From Panonychus citri (taxonomy: Eukaryota > Arthropoda > Arachnida > Trombidiformes > Tetranychidae), in contig NW_026515501.1 in the NCBI RefSeq assembly GCF_014898815.1, positions 558,001 through 622,000 on the forward strand: a stretch of DNA of 64,000 nucleotides. Direction: 5' to 3'. This document shows positions 49,726 to 62,700 of this stretch, in pieces; positions within the stretch are counted from its first letter, which is position 1; every line of letters starts with the position of its first letter. The position numbers and the translations under genes are program-made. The notes beneath the pieces are model-generated. The model saw only the letters and a list, made by a program, of their open reading frames with translations, did not search any database and was not told where the DNA came from.

Positions 49726-50658
49726 GTGACCATCGTGAAACCGATTGTTTATGGAAATGCTGCTCGATATTTCGGTAAAAAGAGAGAGGAAGATGGACAC
49801 ACTCACAGTTGGAATGTCTATGTGAAACCTTATCAGAATGAGGATATGTCAACTTATGTGAAGAAAGTTCATTTCAAGTTACACGAAAGTTATGCTAATC
49901 CCAATCGAATCATTTCAAAACCACCATTTGAAGTCACGGAAACAGGTTGGGGTGAATTCGAAGTCGCCATCAAGTTATACTTCATGGATCCAAATGAAAG
50001 ACCGATCACCATTTACCACATGCTCAAATTGTTTGAAACGGATCCCATAAGTAAAGCCATCAACATAAAAAAGTACATCGTCTCAGAATTTTATGATGAG
50101 ATTATTTTACAAGATCCATCGGCCATGATGCAACAATTACTGACCAACACAAGACAATTACTAATTGGACCTTACAAACATGAGACTGATTTTGAGGATA
50201 AGAAGCAGAAAACAATTTCCTCGATTCAATCCGCTAAAACCAAAGTTCGAAGTGAAATCGAAGAGCTTAAAGATCGCTTGAAACAAACACAATCAGTGAT
50301 CGCAAAATTTAAGGAAAATATTAAAAGTACCGAAGCAAAACAAGAACGTGAACGAAAACTACAAGCTCTCCAATCAACAACACCAAAATCACCAATCCAA
50401 TCAATCAAATCTCCACAACCTAAACAAGATTCACCACGACTTAAATCACCTCCAATCTCACAAGAACCTATTTTTATATCGACAACTGTTTCCACTGAAT
50501 CAGAAAAAGTTCAAGAAACATCAGCACCTCAACAAGTATTACTCTCTCCCGGACAACCTGTTGACCTTCAACATGAAACACCAACAACAGAAGCAAAAGA
50601 TTTACCCCAAGTACCTGAGGCAATGGATCAAGAAACTGTCACCGAAATGATCATTTAA
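49684..50658 (+). CDS. YEATS4: YEATS4/GAS41 chromatin reader
   Basis: A single-exon frame of 324 residues. The YEATS domain spans about residues 10-130, with GVTIVKPIVYGN, HTHSWNVYVKPY, the loop LHESYANP and the GWGEFE motif, which form the aromatic acyl-lysine pocket in this family. A coiled coil follows at about 165-225 (RSEIEELKDRLKQTQ), as in human GAS41. The last 100 residues are a Pro/Ser/Gln/Thr-rich tail absent from vertebrate GAS41 (227 residues). The protein is normally a subunit of the SRCAP and TIP60 chromatin complexes. The ATG at 49684 is the one continuous with the domain. The stop faces the stop of MCTS1 146 bases away. Confidence 0.95.
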   Translation: MSDYGPDCGGRIKGVTIVKPIVYGNAARYFGKKREEDGHTHSWNVYVKPYQNEDMSTYVKKVHFKLHESYANPNRIISKPPFEVTETGWGEFEVAIKLYFMDPNERPITIYHMLKLFETDPISKAINIKKYIVSEFYDEIILQDPSAMMQQLLTNTRQLLIGPYKHETDFEDKKQKTISSIQSAKTKVRSEIEELKDRLKQTQSVIAKFKENIKSTEAKQERERKLQALQSTTPKSPIQSIKSPQPKQDSPRLKSPPISQEPIFISTTVSTESEKVQETSAPQQVLLSPGQPVDLQHETPTTEAKDLPQVPEAMDQETVTEMII

Positions 50659-50804
50659 GAATTTAATGTTTAAATCAAGAGATTTGTTTGTAAAAAATAC
50701 AAAGATGAAGAAACTACTTGGACACTAGATGACCCATAACATCAACAAGTGTGTTTTTTTTCAAAGCTTCTTGATGAATAAACATTACATGTGAGAGATT
50801 GCAA

Positions 50805-51659
50805 TTATCTGATCGGCTTTAATCTCCACAAACCATCATTTAAATAGTGTAAACTTTCAATAGCGATTCCTTTATTGACTCGGGCTCTATTAGTTGAGTG
50901 AAAGAAAGGATTGAGAAAAAAATTGATAGAAAAAAAATCAATCAATTAGTTGCAATTCCAAAGAGAATGAGATTTCCAAAGCTTCTAAGGTTAACTTACA
51001 TTTCATTTGATGACATTTTAAGAATTCCAACAGCAAGAGCATGTTGTTTACCATCAGCGATAACAGTGACCACCGATCCAACAGGTAGATCGGGTGTCAT
51101 GATTGCACCTCTGGAAGTTAAACCGGGACACATTACATTGGCTCCTTGAAGGACAAACTGAATGGCACCGGAATCAACTTGCATCAATGGACAAATCAAC
51201 GGATCTGGTGAGAGAGAGAGAGAGAGAGAAAACAATTGAGGGAAAATGAATCAACACAATTTACCAGAAACAATTAACTCAATTGTCTACCTACATTTAT
51301 GAAGTAATTTCAATGTAGGAAGATAAGGATCATCTCTCTGTCGGAAAAACAAATGTTCACCAGCTCCGTTGATCAACAGTTCAACATGATTCTGGCATTT
51401 GACCACTTTCAGAGTATCTTTTTTGGGAATAATTTCATCAATGGTCTCCTCAATGTTGGGAAATTGTTCAATTAACTTGTTACGGATTCCCTTTTGAACG
51501 GAAGATTTCAATTGAGTAGTTCCAGAAACACAAGAATCATCAAATCTATTGATAAAAATATAAACATGAAAACAAAAAGGGTTAACAAAAATATCAACAA
51601 AAAAGGATCTCAGATTGGAAACAAGTTAATTGTCAACAATTTACTTACTTTTTAAACAT
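50805..51659 (-). CDS. MCTS1: MCTS1, PUA-domain translation re-initiation factor
   Basis: Four exons, 51649-51659, 51295-51545, 51000-51204 and 50805-50886, join in frame to 182 residues, matching the 181 of human MCTS1. Recognised segments are MFKKFDD at the start, KGIRNKLIEQFPNIE, the LFFRQRDDPYLPTLKLLHK loop, and the PUA domain (VDSGAIQFVLQGANVMCPG to GIAIESLHYLNDGLW). With DENR it releases deacylated tRNA and mRNA from 40S subunits and supports re-initiation. Exon 2 ends AAAT before GTAGGT, the choice that restores the conserved LLHKYPL. The tiny first exon (11 bases) is supported by the MFKK start. Exons 3-4 exist again in the inverted copy. Confidence 0.95.
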
Positions 51660-53720
51660 TTTCCAAGATGATAAAGCTTTTAATTGAAAGTAAATCACAA
51701 CAAGTTGACTAATTGGTGATGAGAGAGAATAAAAAATAAAATGTAAACAAAGAGAAAGCAAATTAAACAGATGAAAAGGTTTTATCTCATTTTCTAAATT
51801 AGAAAACGGTCCCCAAGTGAAACAGAATTTTCAATTTTGTTTGATCAGAAAAACTTTTATCGAAATGTTAATCTTGTTTCTTGAATCCACAAATGAATGA
51901 GCAGAATAATTAATGAATAAAATCTTCAAGTTGTAAACTAATAATTTGTATAAGAACACCAACCGCGCATTTGTCATTCTTTTTCAGGTTCGATAAGAGA
52001 CTAACAAGAAGATCGAGTGGAGATGAACCAAACAACCATTGACTCTTTGCCACGAGCCTTTAACAAGAGACACACGACCAGAATGAGAATAGATTTAAAC
52101 AATTAACATATCGGATTAACTAATGATCATTTTATTCCCATCAACTAGACCATTGATTGTTACATTATCAATACCTTGCACTTACGGGATTAACAAGTTT
52201 CCATCAATATGGACATTGAATGAATCATGGAAACTTTAATTAGTTTCGTTGGATTTGATTTCGCATTTTGATTATTATTTTGTTTTCTTTCATTTTTTTT
52301 ATGGAGAAAAATAAATAAACAATTGAATCTCAAGGTGGATAAAATATTAGTTGAGAATCAACAAAGTTTAGGCTTGGTAATTTAACCTGTTTTTTAGGTT
52401 GAACAATAAATGTTTGACCAAAAGTACATAAGACTGACCCCAATAAGCTGTTAGAAACACTCTCACTCTGGTAAACAGAAATTGTTTCAAAGTTTTGGTC
52501 AGTTACTGGACTTTACATTGATTGATGATGTTTTTAAATTTTGCCTTCTTCTTGCTTCAGATGTAAAAGAGATGAAATTTTATTCTCTTTTTCTAATTTT
52601 CTCTTCCAATCAGATGAGTAAACACACTTCTAAGCTCTGGAAGATGAAGAAAGGAACATATCACCTTGCAATCTGTTGAATATTGACCACTTACTATGGT
52701 CAAGTCTGTAATCCTCCTGTTAAGATAAACCATCTCTTTGCCATAAGTAAAACAATAAACAAAAATGAAAAGAAAAAGAAAAAGAAAAAAGTTCTGATTG
52801 AATCTGTTGGTTATCTATGTACCTTTTTTTTTACTTTTCCTGTTTACAGGTCAGTTTACACCTTGATGAATAGGTGAGCATGAAGATAAGGATGATGATG
52901 CAAAAATCATCACAAAACAAAAGGTACACGTATATTCAAGGTGCCAAAGCTTACACACCTTTCCCACCCCGAGTGTATTGTGTTACCAACAAACGGAAAG
53001 TATGAAAATAACCCAACAATCAGTAACTTTTTTAGATCATCAGAAAATATCAAATTCTGATAATCAACTGATAAATCAACAGGTTTATAGGATTAGATTA
53101 TCATGTTGATCATTATTATTACTGTTGAAGTAAATGCCTTTTGGTTCATTGTAGTTTTTCATTCCCGCTGAGAGGGCACACTTTATGTACTTACATTGGT
53201 TGATTAGTATGGATAAGGTTCGAGGATGAACTTTGTTCACGAGTGTGACTCTCTCGTCTTTGTATCATGATTATTGTTGGTGTTTTAAAGTTATAATGAG
53301 TTTTATTCAAGAGAAAATAAAAGTACATTGAAAACTCACAATCGGCATTCATTTAATTCAATCAATGGACACACTCATTCACTCATTATGATTAACACTA
53401 ATTATCTTCCATTATCATGGACAAACAGTCAACATCCTCATCATCTTTATCATTTTCATCATTTTCATCTTGTTATTATTATTACCCTGAGAATTGACAC
53501 TTTGCGAATTTGATTTCCAAATAATCTCAATTGAATCATTAATTAGATCCTGTGGTGATCATGAAAGGATTTGATTTTTGTCATCATTGAAAAGGGAAAT
53601 AAGTTTATTGTTGCATTTGTTTTTAATTGTAATTAAAGAGGTTAATTTGTGTGCATAATCAAGTGGAGGATCAAGAGAGAAATTAAAAAATTAAAGTTAA
53701 TTAGGTGATTGAATAAATTG
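51660..53720. other. Intergenic region between MCTS1 and single-minded
   Basis: It holds the MCTS1 upstream region and the sim 3' flank. Most of it (51346-53401 with part of MCTS1 exon 2) is the segment deleted from the inverted copy. I see no additional gene. A short frame near 52482-52679 has no recognisable features. Confidence 0.5.
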
Positions 53721-56700
53721 CTACCATTGGTGATGAATTTGTCCATGATGATGAAGTTGAACTGAATGGTGATTATGAACCAAATTTTCAAATGTATTTG
53801 TTGGTATCGTCAATGAATATTGATCATTAGTTAATTGTTCATTTGTTATTGGCGACTCGAAATTTACCTTTTTCTTTGATGAAATTGGGTAAAGTTGATT
53901 AGTCTCATGACTGAATGAATTGATTGCTGATGTTGGAATATAATTATGTTCAATGGGACAGAATAGACCAGGACTAGTGGTAGTTGTTGGGTTTGATTCA
54001 GTTAATGGTGTTGATTGTACTGAGGATGAGGATGGGGATGAGGTTTGACCTAAAGGAGAGACATTTGTCAATTGATTGAGTTGATTGTGGTGCTGATGAT
54101 GTTGATGATGATTCGGGTGGTGATGATTTTGGTGATGATTGTTGTTGTTGTGGTTGGTGTGATTATGATGGTGAGCAGGTTGTTGATCATGAAAATGAGT
54201 AGCAATTGGATTGTTGGTATTTGAAGTGTTCATTTTATAAATGTATTTATTTTCTGAATGATCTTCATCTTCATCATCTTCATCGTCTTCTTCTTGGTCA
54301 AAGTTACTATTATGATAGTCGGTGGTTTCCATTGGAATTAAATCATTTCGGATAAAATTTGATTCGTACCCAAAACTTTGGTAATTTTGTCTTATAACTG
54401 AATTAACCCAAGGAATTGTATCTTCCTCACTATTGTATGAGGTGACACCATGAGATTCATTGAGATAATTTTGATAATTGTTTTCCGTTTCTTCTGGATC
54501 ATCGGGTGGTTGTAACCGAGACTCAGAATTTACTTTCAGAGGATCAGTTTGTATGATATGGGAAGTGTTGAGTCCATGTTCAGATTGATTAGTTGATCCA
54601 TTACTAACTGTATATGGCCTTTTACGTGCTGATCGATTGGAATAGGTTTTAACTACTAATCCTTGATCTAGAATTGATGATTCCACGGGTTTATCTTGAT
54701 CTGATCTTCCTAAAATGGGTTGAGTATGATGAGGTATCGATGATGATAAAGTTGATTGAACTATTGGTGAACTATTTCTTGGTGAAACTGTTATTGTTGC
54801 ACAAGGAATACTGTTAATTGTTATCGGTGTTGGTGAAGGCAAAGTTGATTGATTGAGATTGGACGATGAATTACTCATTGGACTAGCGATGTTTGTTATG
54901 ACCTCGAGTGTAACTTGCGATGGAGATGCACAAGTTTTCATAGGATTTACTAGAGGATATGACGAGAGATTTGTGACAAAGTTATTAGTTGAGTTGGTGT
55001 TCGTATTGTTACAAGGATTGTCGATTCCATGCTGGGTGTTCCCTCGTATCACTGAAGGTGACACTGTTAATGAAGAGGAAGACGAGGAACTTGAAGAAGA
55101 GGAAGATGACGAAGAAGAAGATGACGAGGATGATGACAAGGTCGAACCATTATTGCTCGTTATGTCTCTTAGAATGTTACCACCAGTGACGGCATTCGCT
55201 CCATGACCTGAATCAATCTGTTCGATCGACAAAATAAGATCATTTCGCTCAACTTTACCCAGAACATAATTGATACTGACAATACAATGAGGTCTCGAGG
55301 AGCGGGTATTATGTACAATGGTGGCATAGCTCTGCATCCAGACCCAACCTCCGTTCTTGGTCAAGAACCGATAATATTTAGTGGTCACTTGGCCTTTTTG
55401 CATCACTATCAAAATAATTGAGAGAAAAATTATCATGAAAGTCAATCAATTAAACAGTAAATTAAATGTATTAACAATTGAAATGGTTAATTATCCAAAT
55501 CTCAATGTAAACAGTATGAAAATTGTTTACAGTTGGTTGATTGTAAAGTTACAATTAGCAAATTGCAACAATCAAAATCCCTCCATCAATTAGCAATTGT
55601 AATTTTACAATTATATTTTGAGTGAAGTTTTTTTTTAACACAATTTGCAATTTCAATTAATATTATTTTACCATTAATTAACCTTGAACATTTAAAGGTC
55701 ATCACCACAATTAATAAATTATAATTAATCAACTAATCAATGATTAATTGTTTACTCATTCATAGAAGATAAAATTAAATTTGTAAGTCAATTAGTAAAT
55801 CATATTAGCGATTTTAATTTGTCCAACTTTTTTTTTCAAACTTAACTTCATTATATTGAATATAAAACAATTAAAACCATGATGATGATAATATAAAAAA
55901 AAGTTAGTGATTAAATTGATTTCTTGTATATTTATCTAATTGTTTAGCTTAATGGTGATAAATTGTCACGGTCATTCAATATCATCTTCATTATCATCTT
56001 GATCATCATCACAACAAATAGGAATCGAAAAGTAGAAAAACAAATAAAGCTAAATCATGGTTAATTGTAATTATATCGATATAATAACAATAATCAAGAA
56101 GAAGAATCAAACAAATGATTAGTCTCTATCATCACAATCAACCTAATCATCATCATCATAAACTAAATCAATTTGCTTTCTCCAAGGCCAACCAATCAAA
56201 ATATAACGGTAAATTTTTCCCCCCTAAATTCATCTAATTGTTTACCTTTCATTTTTTGATTGTAATCATTAAAGTTTAAAGATTAAATCTCATCATCATT
56301 TAATTGTCAACAAACAGTTAAATCCTTATGGATTTAAATTACTGATTGTTTTTTTTTATCTATTTAGCAAAGATTAAGGTAAACAAATAAAATCCAATGG
56401 TAAAGGGGGAGAGTAACAATTTAGTTAATCCTAATCACTATCATCATCATCATCATCATCATTTATCCAGCTCATAAATTGCAGATAAATTCAGTAACCA
56501 GAACTTTTTTTTCTTATTTTCTTTGTTATTATTTTTCCTCAGCATTTAAACCTTGAAATTCATCATTTGAATAAATAAACGAGAGTAAATTTAGTTTGAT
56601 ATGTAAATTTGATTGGTAAATTGGTGACAAATCATATGTTAAGTTGATGATAATCAACTTTAAGTTAAATGTTATTTACTATTAACTTAAATTGTTAGTA

Positions 56701-59700
56701 AAATAATAGGCGACAATAAAGTAAATTGTGTTAAATTATATTAATCATTGTTGATGATGATGAGTTGATTATGATAATACTTACATTTAATATGAGCAAA
56801 TCTCATCCATTGTTGATCATTGTAATGAATATATTGGTAAATTGTTTTCTCAATCAGTTCTTGAACTTCATATCCCATCAGCTCTTTGACTCTGAAGTGG
56901 AAAGTAGGTAAATTGTGATGGTGGAAATAAAAAATTATTAACATCATTATTTCAATTGAATCAAAATGAAACATTTATTTGAATCATTTGCATATATGAA
57001 ACTGTTTTTCTTGACATTTAGCAAACAATTTAGTTGACGAAAATGTGAGCTCATTGTTGATTAAATTATCAAGCAAGAATCTATGTTTACTTGATAACTA
57101 TTAATAATAACTTTTATCATCTTCATTCAATTGGAATGACCTCTAAAACGTTATCATATTGATGACCCAAGTGACCTTGTCCCTCGAAAATGATATTTCG
57201 TTAACTATGATGATATTTGGTCTCAGATATTAAAGCCAAGTGATTGAAACTCCTTAAATTTTGTTAAATTTGATTTAATTGTTGAGGAAATTGTGAAAAA
57301 AATAAGCTTCCAACTACAACTTGAATCTATTATTTTTAATCCACTTGATTGTAATTGTGATTAAGATAATTGTAAACAATCATTAATAATGATACTTGTC
57401 ATAGTCTTTACAAGAAAAAAAAGAGATTACGACAAGTATCAACAATTAACAATTAGATTAACAATTAAATGGATATCTTGACCTCACAGTGTGAAACTTG
57501 CAGATTGACACAACAATTAATAGATTTAGTTGATTGTTAGGTTGGAATTGAATTAAAAAAAATATAATGATAATGTCTTAATAATCAATTTACATTTGTA
57601 ACTAATCACAATTTGATAAGATTAATTTTTTCCCTTAAAAATTAAGATATTTCTTAATCAATCAAAGGTTTCAAATGATCAACAATTAGATTAAAACTTA
57701 TCAACAATTAACAATTTTCAATAAAAAAAAATTAATGACTGAAAATTGAATGAAATTGTTGTTGAATGATGAATCAAAATCAGGACAATTTAAGAATGAG
57801 ATTAAATCATGATAATAATTGTTAGTTGAAAAAAAAAATCCTGTGTTGATTGTTACATTGTCAGCAATTAACAATGAATCGTAGTAATCGGATTTACAAT
57901 AAATTAATAATCAATGAAAAACTTTGATAATCAAACAATTAAACAATCAAAACTATTTCTTTATTAATAAAATTTTCATTTAAAGTTAATCACTTGAAAT
58001 ATTTGAAAGGATAAAGAAAAAGTTGATCAGTTAATTGTGATTAGTTAAATGATCAATTATCTAACTGAAAATGACCCGAGGCTATTTCATCATCTACCTT
58101 TTCATGAGAATACATTCAACCTATAATAAAAGAAAGATGAACCAGAGAAGAGGAAAAAGATGATGATGATAAATGGAAGATGAATATTCGATGGAAGAGA
58201 AGAAAAAGTTTTTATAGGATTTCAAGTTATCTTCACATTTCTATAGGTTCTCAATGTTACTCATCATCTTTATCTTCCTCCTTTCTGTTCATCATCTCTC
58301 ATGAAAATCAATAGTTCAACTGGAGAGATTATTATTATGGTTCCTATCTAATAACTGAATCAACTCTTGAACTTTTTCCCGAACCTTATTTCGAGTTTTG
58401 TTTTTTTCCTCAATTTTTAAAATTTAATCAATTAATCTTCTCATTAAGTGTGAACAGTTTATTTTTTAATTATTTCTAAATTGAAACTAATTGATTTGAA
58501 AACCATTGATTCAAATGTTAATTGCTGTGTTGAAATTTCAATGGTATCTAACAAATTTATTTAACTACACAAATTAAGTGAAAACGTTCAAAGTTCCTGA
58601 TAATTAATCAACAATTAGTTACAGGGAATTTGATTCGTTTTTATCAATAACTTTTCTGTCTTAATATCGAGTCAATTCCACTTGGAATTGAGTTAATTGA
58701 ATTAATTTGATGAAAGTAAACATTTGGTCAATTAGAATTTATAATATTTTCGATCAACTGAGTTCGATAATAAAATATGATAGTCGAGTATCATAATTGT
58801 GTCTTTGTACTGATCATTGTTGTTTTGCTTACCTTTGATCGAGAAAAATTAGCCTGAAGTCGAGACTGGCCCTGAACATGAACATGTTACTGTACATTTT
58901 GATATCGGTTATACCGGAGGGAGAGAGTGAATGACCCACCGCACACAGGCCCATGTTTTGAAAGGGTGTTTCGTTTGATCCGTTGAGACCTTCGACATTA
59001 AACACTCGAACTTTAAGATAACCACTACAATGGATGACCTGAGGGAGAGGAGGAAGAGGAAAATGATGAAATGGTTGTCCGTTTGTTGGGGATATTCAAG
59101 GTTCGACTTACCTTATATCCTTGCGAAGTGAGTCCAGCATTTCGCTTGGCTAGAACACATTTCATGCGAAGAAAAAAAGATCGCTGAAATTCAAAATTGG
59201 AATTTGAGTAAACACCTTGCTGACCATTTGAATCATTTGTTGTTTTGGTGGTCACTGGTTGTGGTGACGAAAGAGATGAGTGAGATGAGAGTGGTGAAGA
59301 TGAAGATGAGGATGAAGAGGATGAAGAGGATGAAGAAGGTGATGTTGATGTTGGTCGAGAGGAACCGATTGGTGGAGATGAAGTTGAATTTAAAGGTGGT
59401 GATGAATTAAAATGATTCTGATGATTATGAGATGAGTTAATTAATATTGACGATGAAGATGATGAGGTAGAAGATGAGTTCCGAGAAGATAAAATAAGAG
59501 ATCTTAACTCAGCCGTTTCTTCAGCTGATAAACTTAGAATTCGAGCCATTTCTTCATGATCTTCGATGTGAATATACTCATAGATTCCATTTCCCGTCAA
59601 TTCAACCTTAGAGAAAGAAAATCAATCGAATCAAAATAAAAATCTTCTCTTCTCAGAATCGACAATTAACTTTTTCTTTCTCAAAATTGTCCAATTCTTT

Positions 59701-62700
59701 CGTTAATTTACCCATTAAACTCATAGATTGAAATACTAATTGCAACATAATCATAATAATAATTAACTTCACGGTCAATTTGAGGTCAAATGGTGAATTG
59801 ATTCACTCACTTGGTGGTTACAATTTGAACAAACGCCAACAACAATTAACGAGTAATAAGAGCAACTATTGAATCTGTTTTGTTTGGAAATGGATATTAA
59901 CATTAATTACAATTACAATTCAAGTAAAACACAAACCTTGAATAATCAAAATTAATCACAATCAGTCAAAGTTAACCCTCGAGGGCTCTAATAGAGCCCT
60001 TGAGTGACCTATGAAAGGGGTCAGCAAGAATCATCAAGGGACCAGTAGTCCAGATTGACCATCAAAGTCAATTGTTTAATCATCTACAAAACAAAACAAA
60101 ACCAATCATTTCTGTTGAATGATTGATTAGCCTTGTGATCAGTTAATTGTCAACAATTTACTAACCAGTTATTAATATATATTTAGATTGTACTTTTTGC
60201 TTATTTCCCAATTAACTGATCGATTTAAAATGTTTAATTGTTGATTTATCATTGTATAAGTTTGTTACCCATGAGTGACAATTAACTATTAATAATTCAA
60301 TTGAATTAATCATCTTTTGTTTGTTTCAACTTTTTTTTTTAATTGTTGTAAATATTAATTATCATCTTCTTGTAGTTAATCTTGATTCAGTTAATTGAGA
60401 TCTCAATTGATCCATACTAATGTTACAACAATTTAAATTTAAAAGCCGACTTTAAATCATCTTGATTTAAGCAAGAAAAAAAAAACTTTACCTTGATTAG
60501 TTAATAATTGTTGATGATTAACTGATTATCATTGTAATTGTTATGTTTTCAGTTGAAAAATAAAACAAAACATACAACAATTAACCTTATACACCGACTT
60601 TTGTAATGTACTTTAATTTAATCACAATTAGTTAATTGTAATTCCAAATTTATTATCTAACCTTAACCTGAGATTTAACCTTGAACGGTAGTTGAAATGA
60701 TTTATGTTAATCGTTGGATTAATTGTTGTTGTTAAATTGATTTAGTTAATAGTGAAGAATCAGATGAACAAGAATATTGATCATCAACCTTCACAATCAA
60801 GTTAATTATCATTGTAATTAAATTTCTTATTGAAGGGGAAGGTTAATATTATGTTGATTGTGTTTCACCAATTTGTTGATTATCATCATTAATAACTGTA
60901 TCATTGGATTGTTAATCAATAATCAAGGCTATAAAAATCAATTACATTTAACTAATCATTAATTGTAAACAAAGAAAAATGTTTACAATCAATTGGTTTG
61001 TTATTAGATATAAAAAAAAAGTAATTTAAATTACAATTAAATCAAGTGAATATCAAGGAAAAGTAAATTAATTGACAACAATTATCATCCAATTAAGAAT
61101 CAAATTAATTGTTTATCCTCATCATCTAATTGGATGACAATAAGTGATGAAGATAAAGAATCTCAGATATAAAAGTTCATAAATAATTAACTCAATTAAC
61201 TGAAAGTTTGGAACAAAATTTAGATTCAGATTTCAATTTTCTCGAATGAGATATTTTTTCATGAGCCTTACCTGAGATAATCCCAAGTGGGTCGATGCTG
61301 TTTCCGAAATGTACATTACTTTACCATCGTCGGCAACCACGAAAACAAAACCATCTAAAGTCTGAATGGATAAAAGGTAAAGAAAAAAAAAGTTCGAAAA
61401 AAAAAATTCGAATTGAAAACATGAACATTACTATGGACTCACTTCGATTGACAATCGAAGACAATTTCTACTGATCAATCGATCAAAATCATTAGCATGA
61501 TGACCATCGGTCATTGATTGATATATTCACATTCAATTGGCTCAGTAAATTTAGATAATACATCCACTATAGTGTAATAACAATTGAATCAATCAAATCA
61601 ATTTGAATAAATAGCTAATTGTCTTGTAAGAATTTCAAGTTTTTAATTGATTAATCAATTTAAGAGATATGAAAATAAACAATCAGATTAATTGTTACTC
61701 GTAATAAGATTTTCTTTATCAAATAACATTAACAACTAACCAATTGAATCATAATATGTAGTTTAAGTGTATGTTTAGTTAATTATCAATGATACTTAAT
61801 TACAATTAAGTGTATGTACTGATTATAATCAACATTGATTGTTTGATAAGCTTATGAATTGTGATTTTTTTGGACCCAAAAAAAAAAGTGTACAACAATC
61901 TAGTGAATCTCAAGTGTGTGAATATAAATTTTTGCAAAGGATTAGGGTAACAATTAACATTCGAGTAACACAATTAACATAATCATCAAGTTCTGATAAA
62001 AAACGATGAAATTAAACTTATAATTGTAATTAGAATGAAAAAAAAAGAGGTAACTGTTTCAATACACTATTGTAACTTATAGTGGGAGTGGGAAGAGGAT
62101 GAGGATGAGGTGATGATGATGATGATGGAGGAGGAAAGTTACAGATATGCTTGATCACGTTTTTGTTTTAAGTCTGACATTTGGTTAGTTGATTGATTGA
62201 GTTTTGTTAAAACTTTTTGTTTCTTGATTCTAACTAACTAATGATATACAATCAGTTTAATCAACGTACAATTTATACAGTTAACAATGATTATTATTGA
62301 TTATTATTAAAATAAATATACAAATATCAAGATTGAGATTAGGTTCAGTTTTTTAAACGGAAAGTTGAATTGACGATTGATTTAGATGATTAGTCAAATT
62401 TAAGTTGTTGCTTATTTGTTAATTACTAAAAGATTCTTGGTAATTTAATGAAACTTTCAATTCTTACCCTTAATAAATGTGACCCAAGCTCCTTAATGGT
62501 AAACTCTAAGGAATCGTCCGGTGAGGGTCGAGTGCCCCATCCATCCCCTAATCCTGTAATTAAAACATTAAGATAGTTGATTAGTGATCAATTGATTCGA
62601 GAGGGAGAGAAACATTTAACAATTGATGTTTAATGTTATACTGGCTGGAGATTCAAATTGAAACTGTGATCATCAAGGTAACAATAAATTGTACCGTTAA

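Larger units (their letters stand above)
50063..55022. repeat. Right arm of the large inverted duplication (source copy)
   Basis: 4960 bases whose reverse complement appears at 44222-47136 minus 51346-53401. Because the three genes are intact here and truncated in the other arm, this arm is the likely original. Confidence 0.92.

Noticed and set aside
53721..55405. Assignment of the bHLH-PAS gene to trachealess/NPAS
   Set aside because: The PAS-B end (YYRFLTKNGGWVWMQSYATI) and the bHLH end fit the Sim group better.
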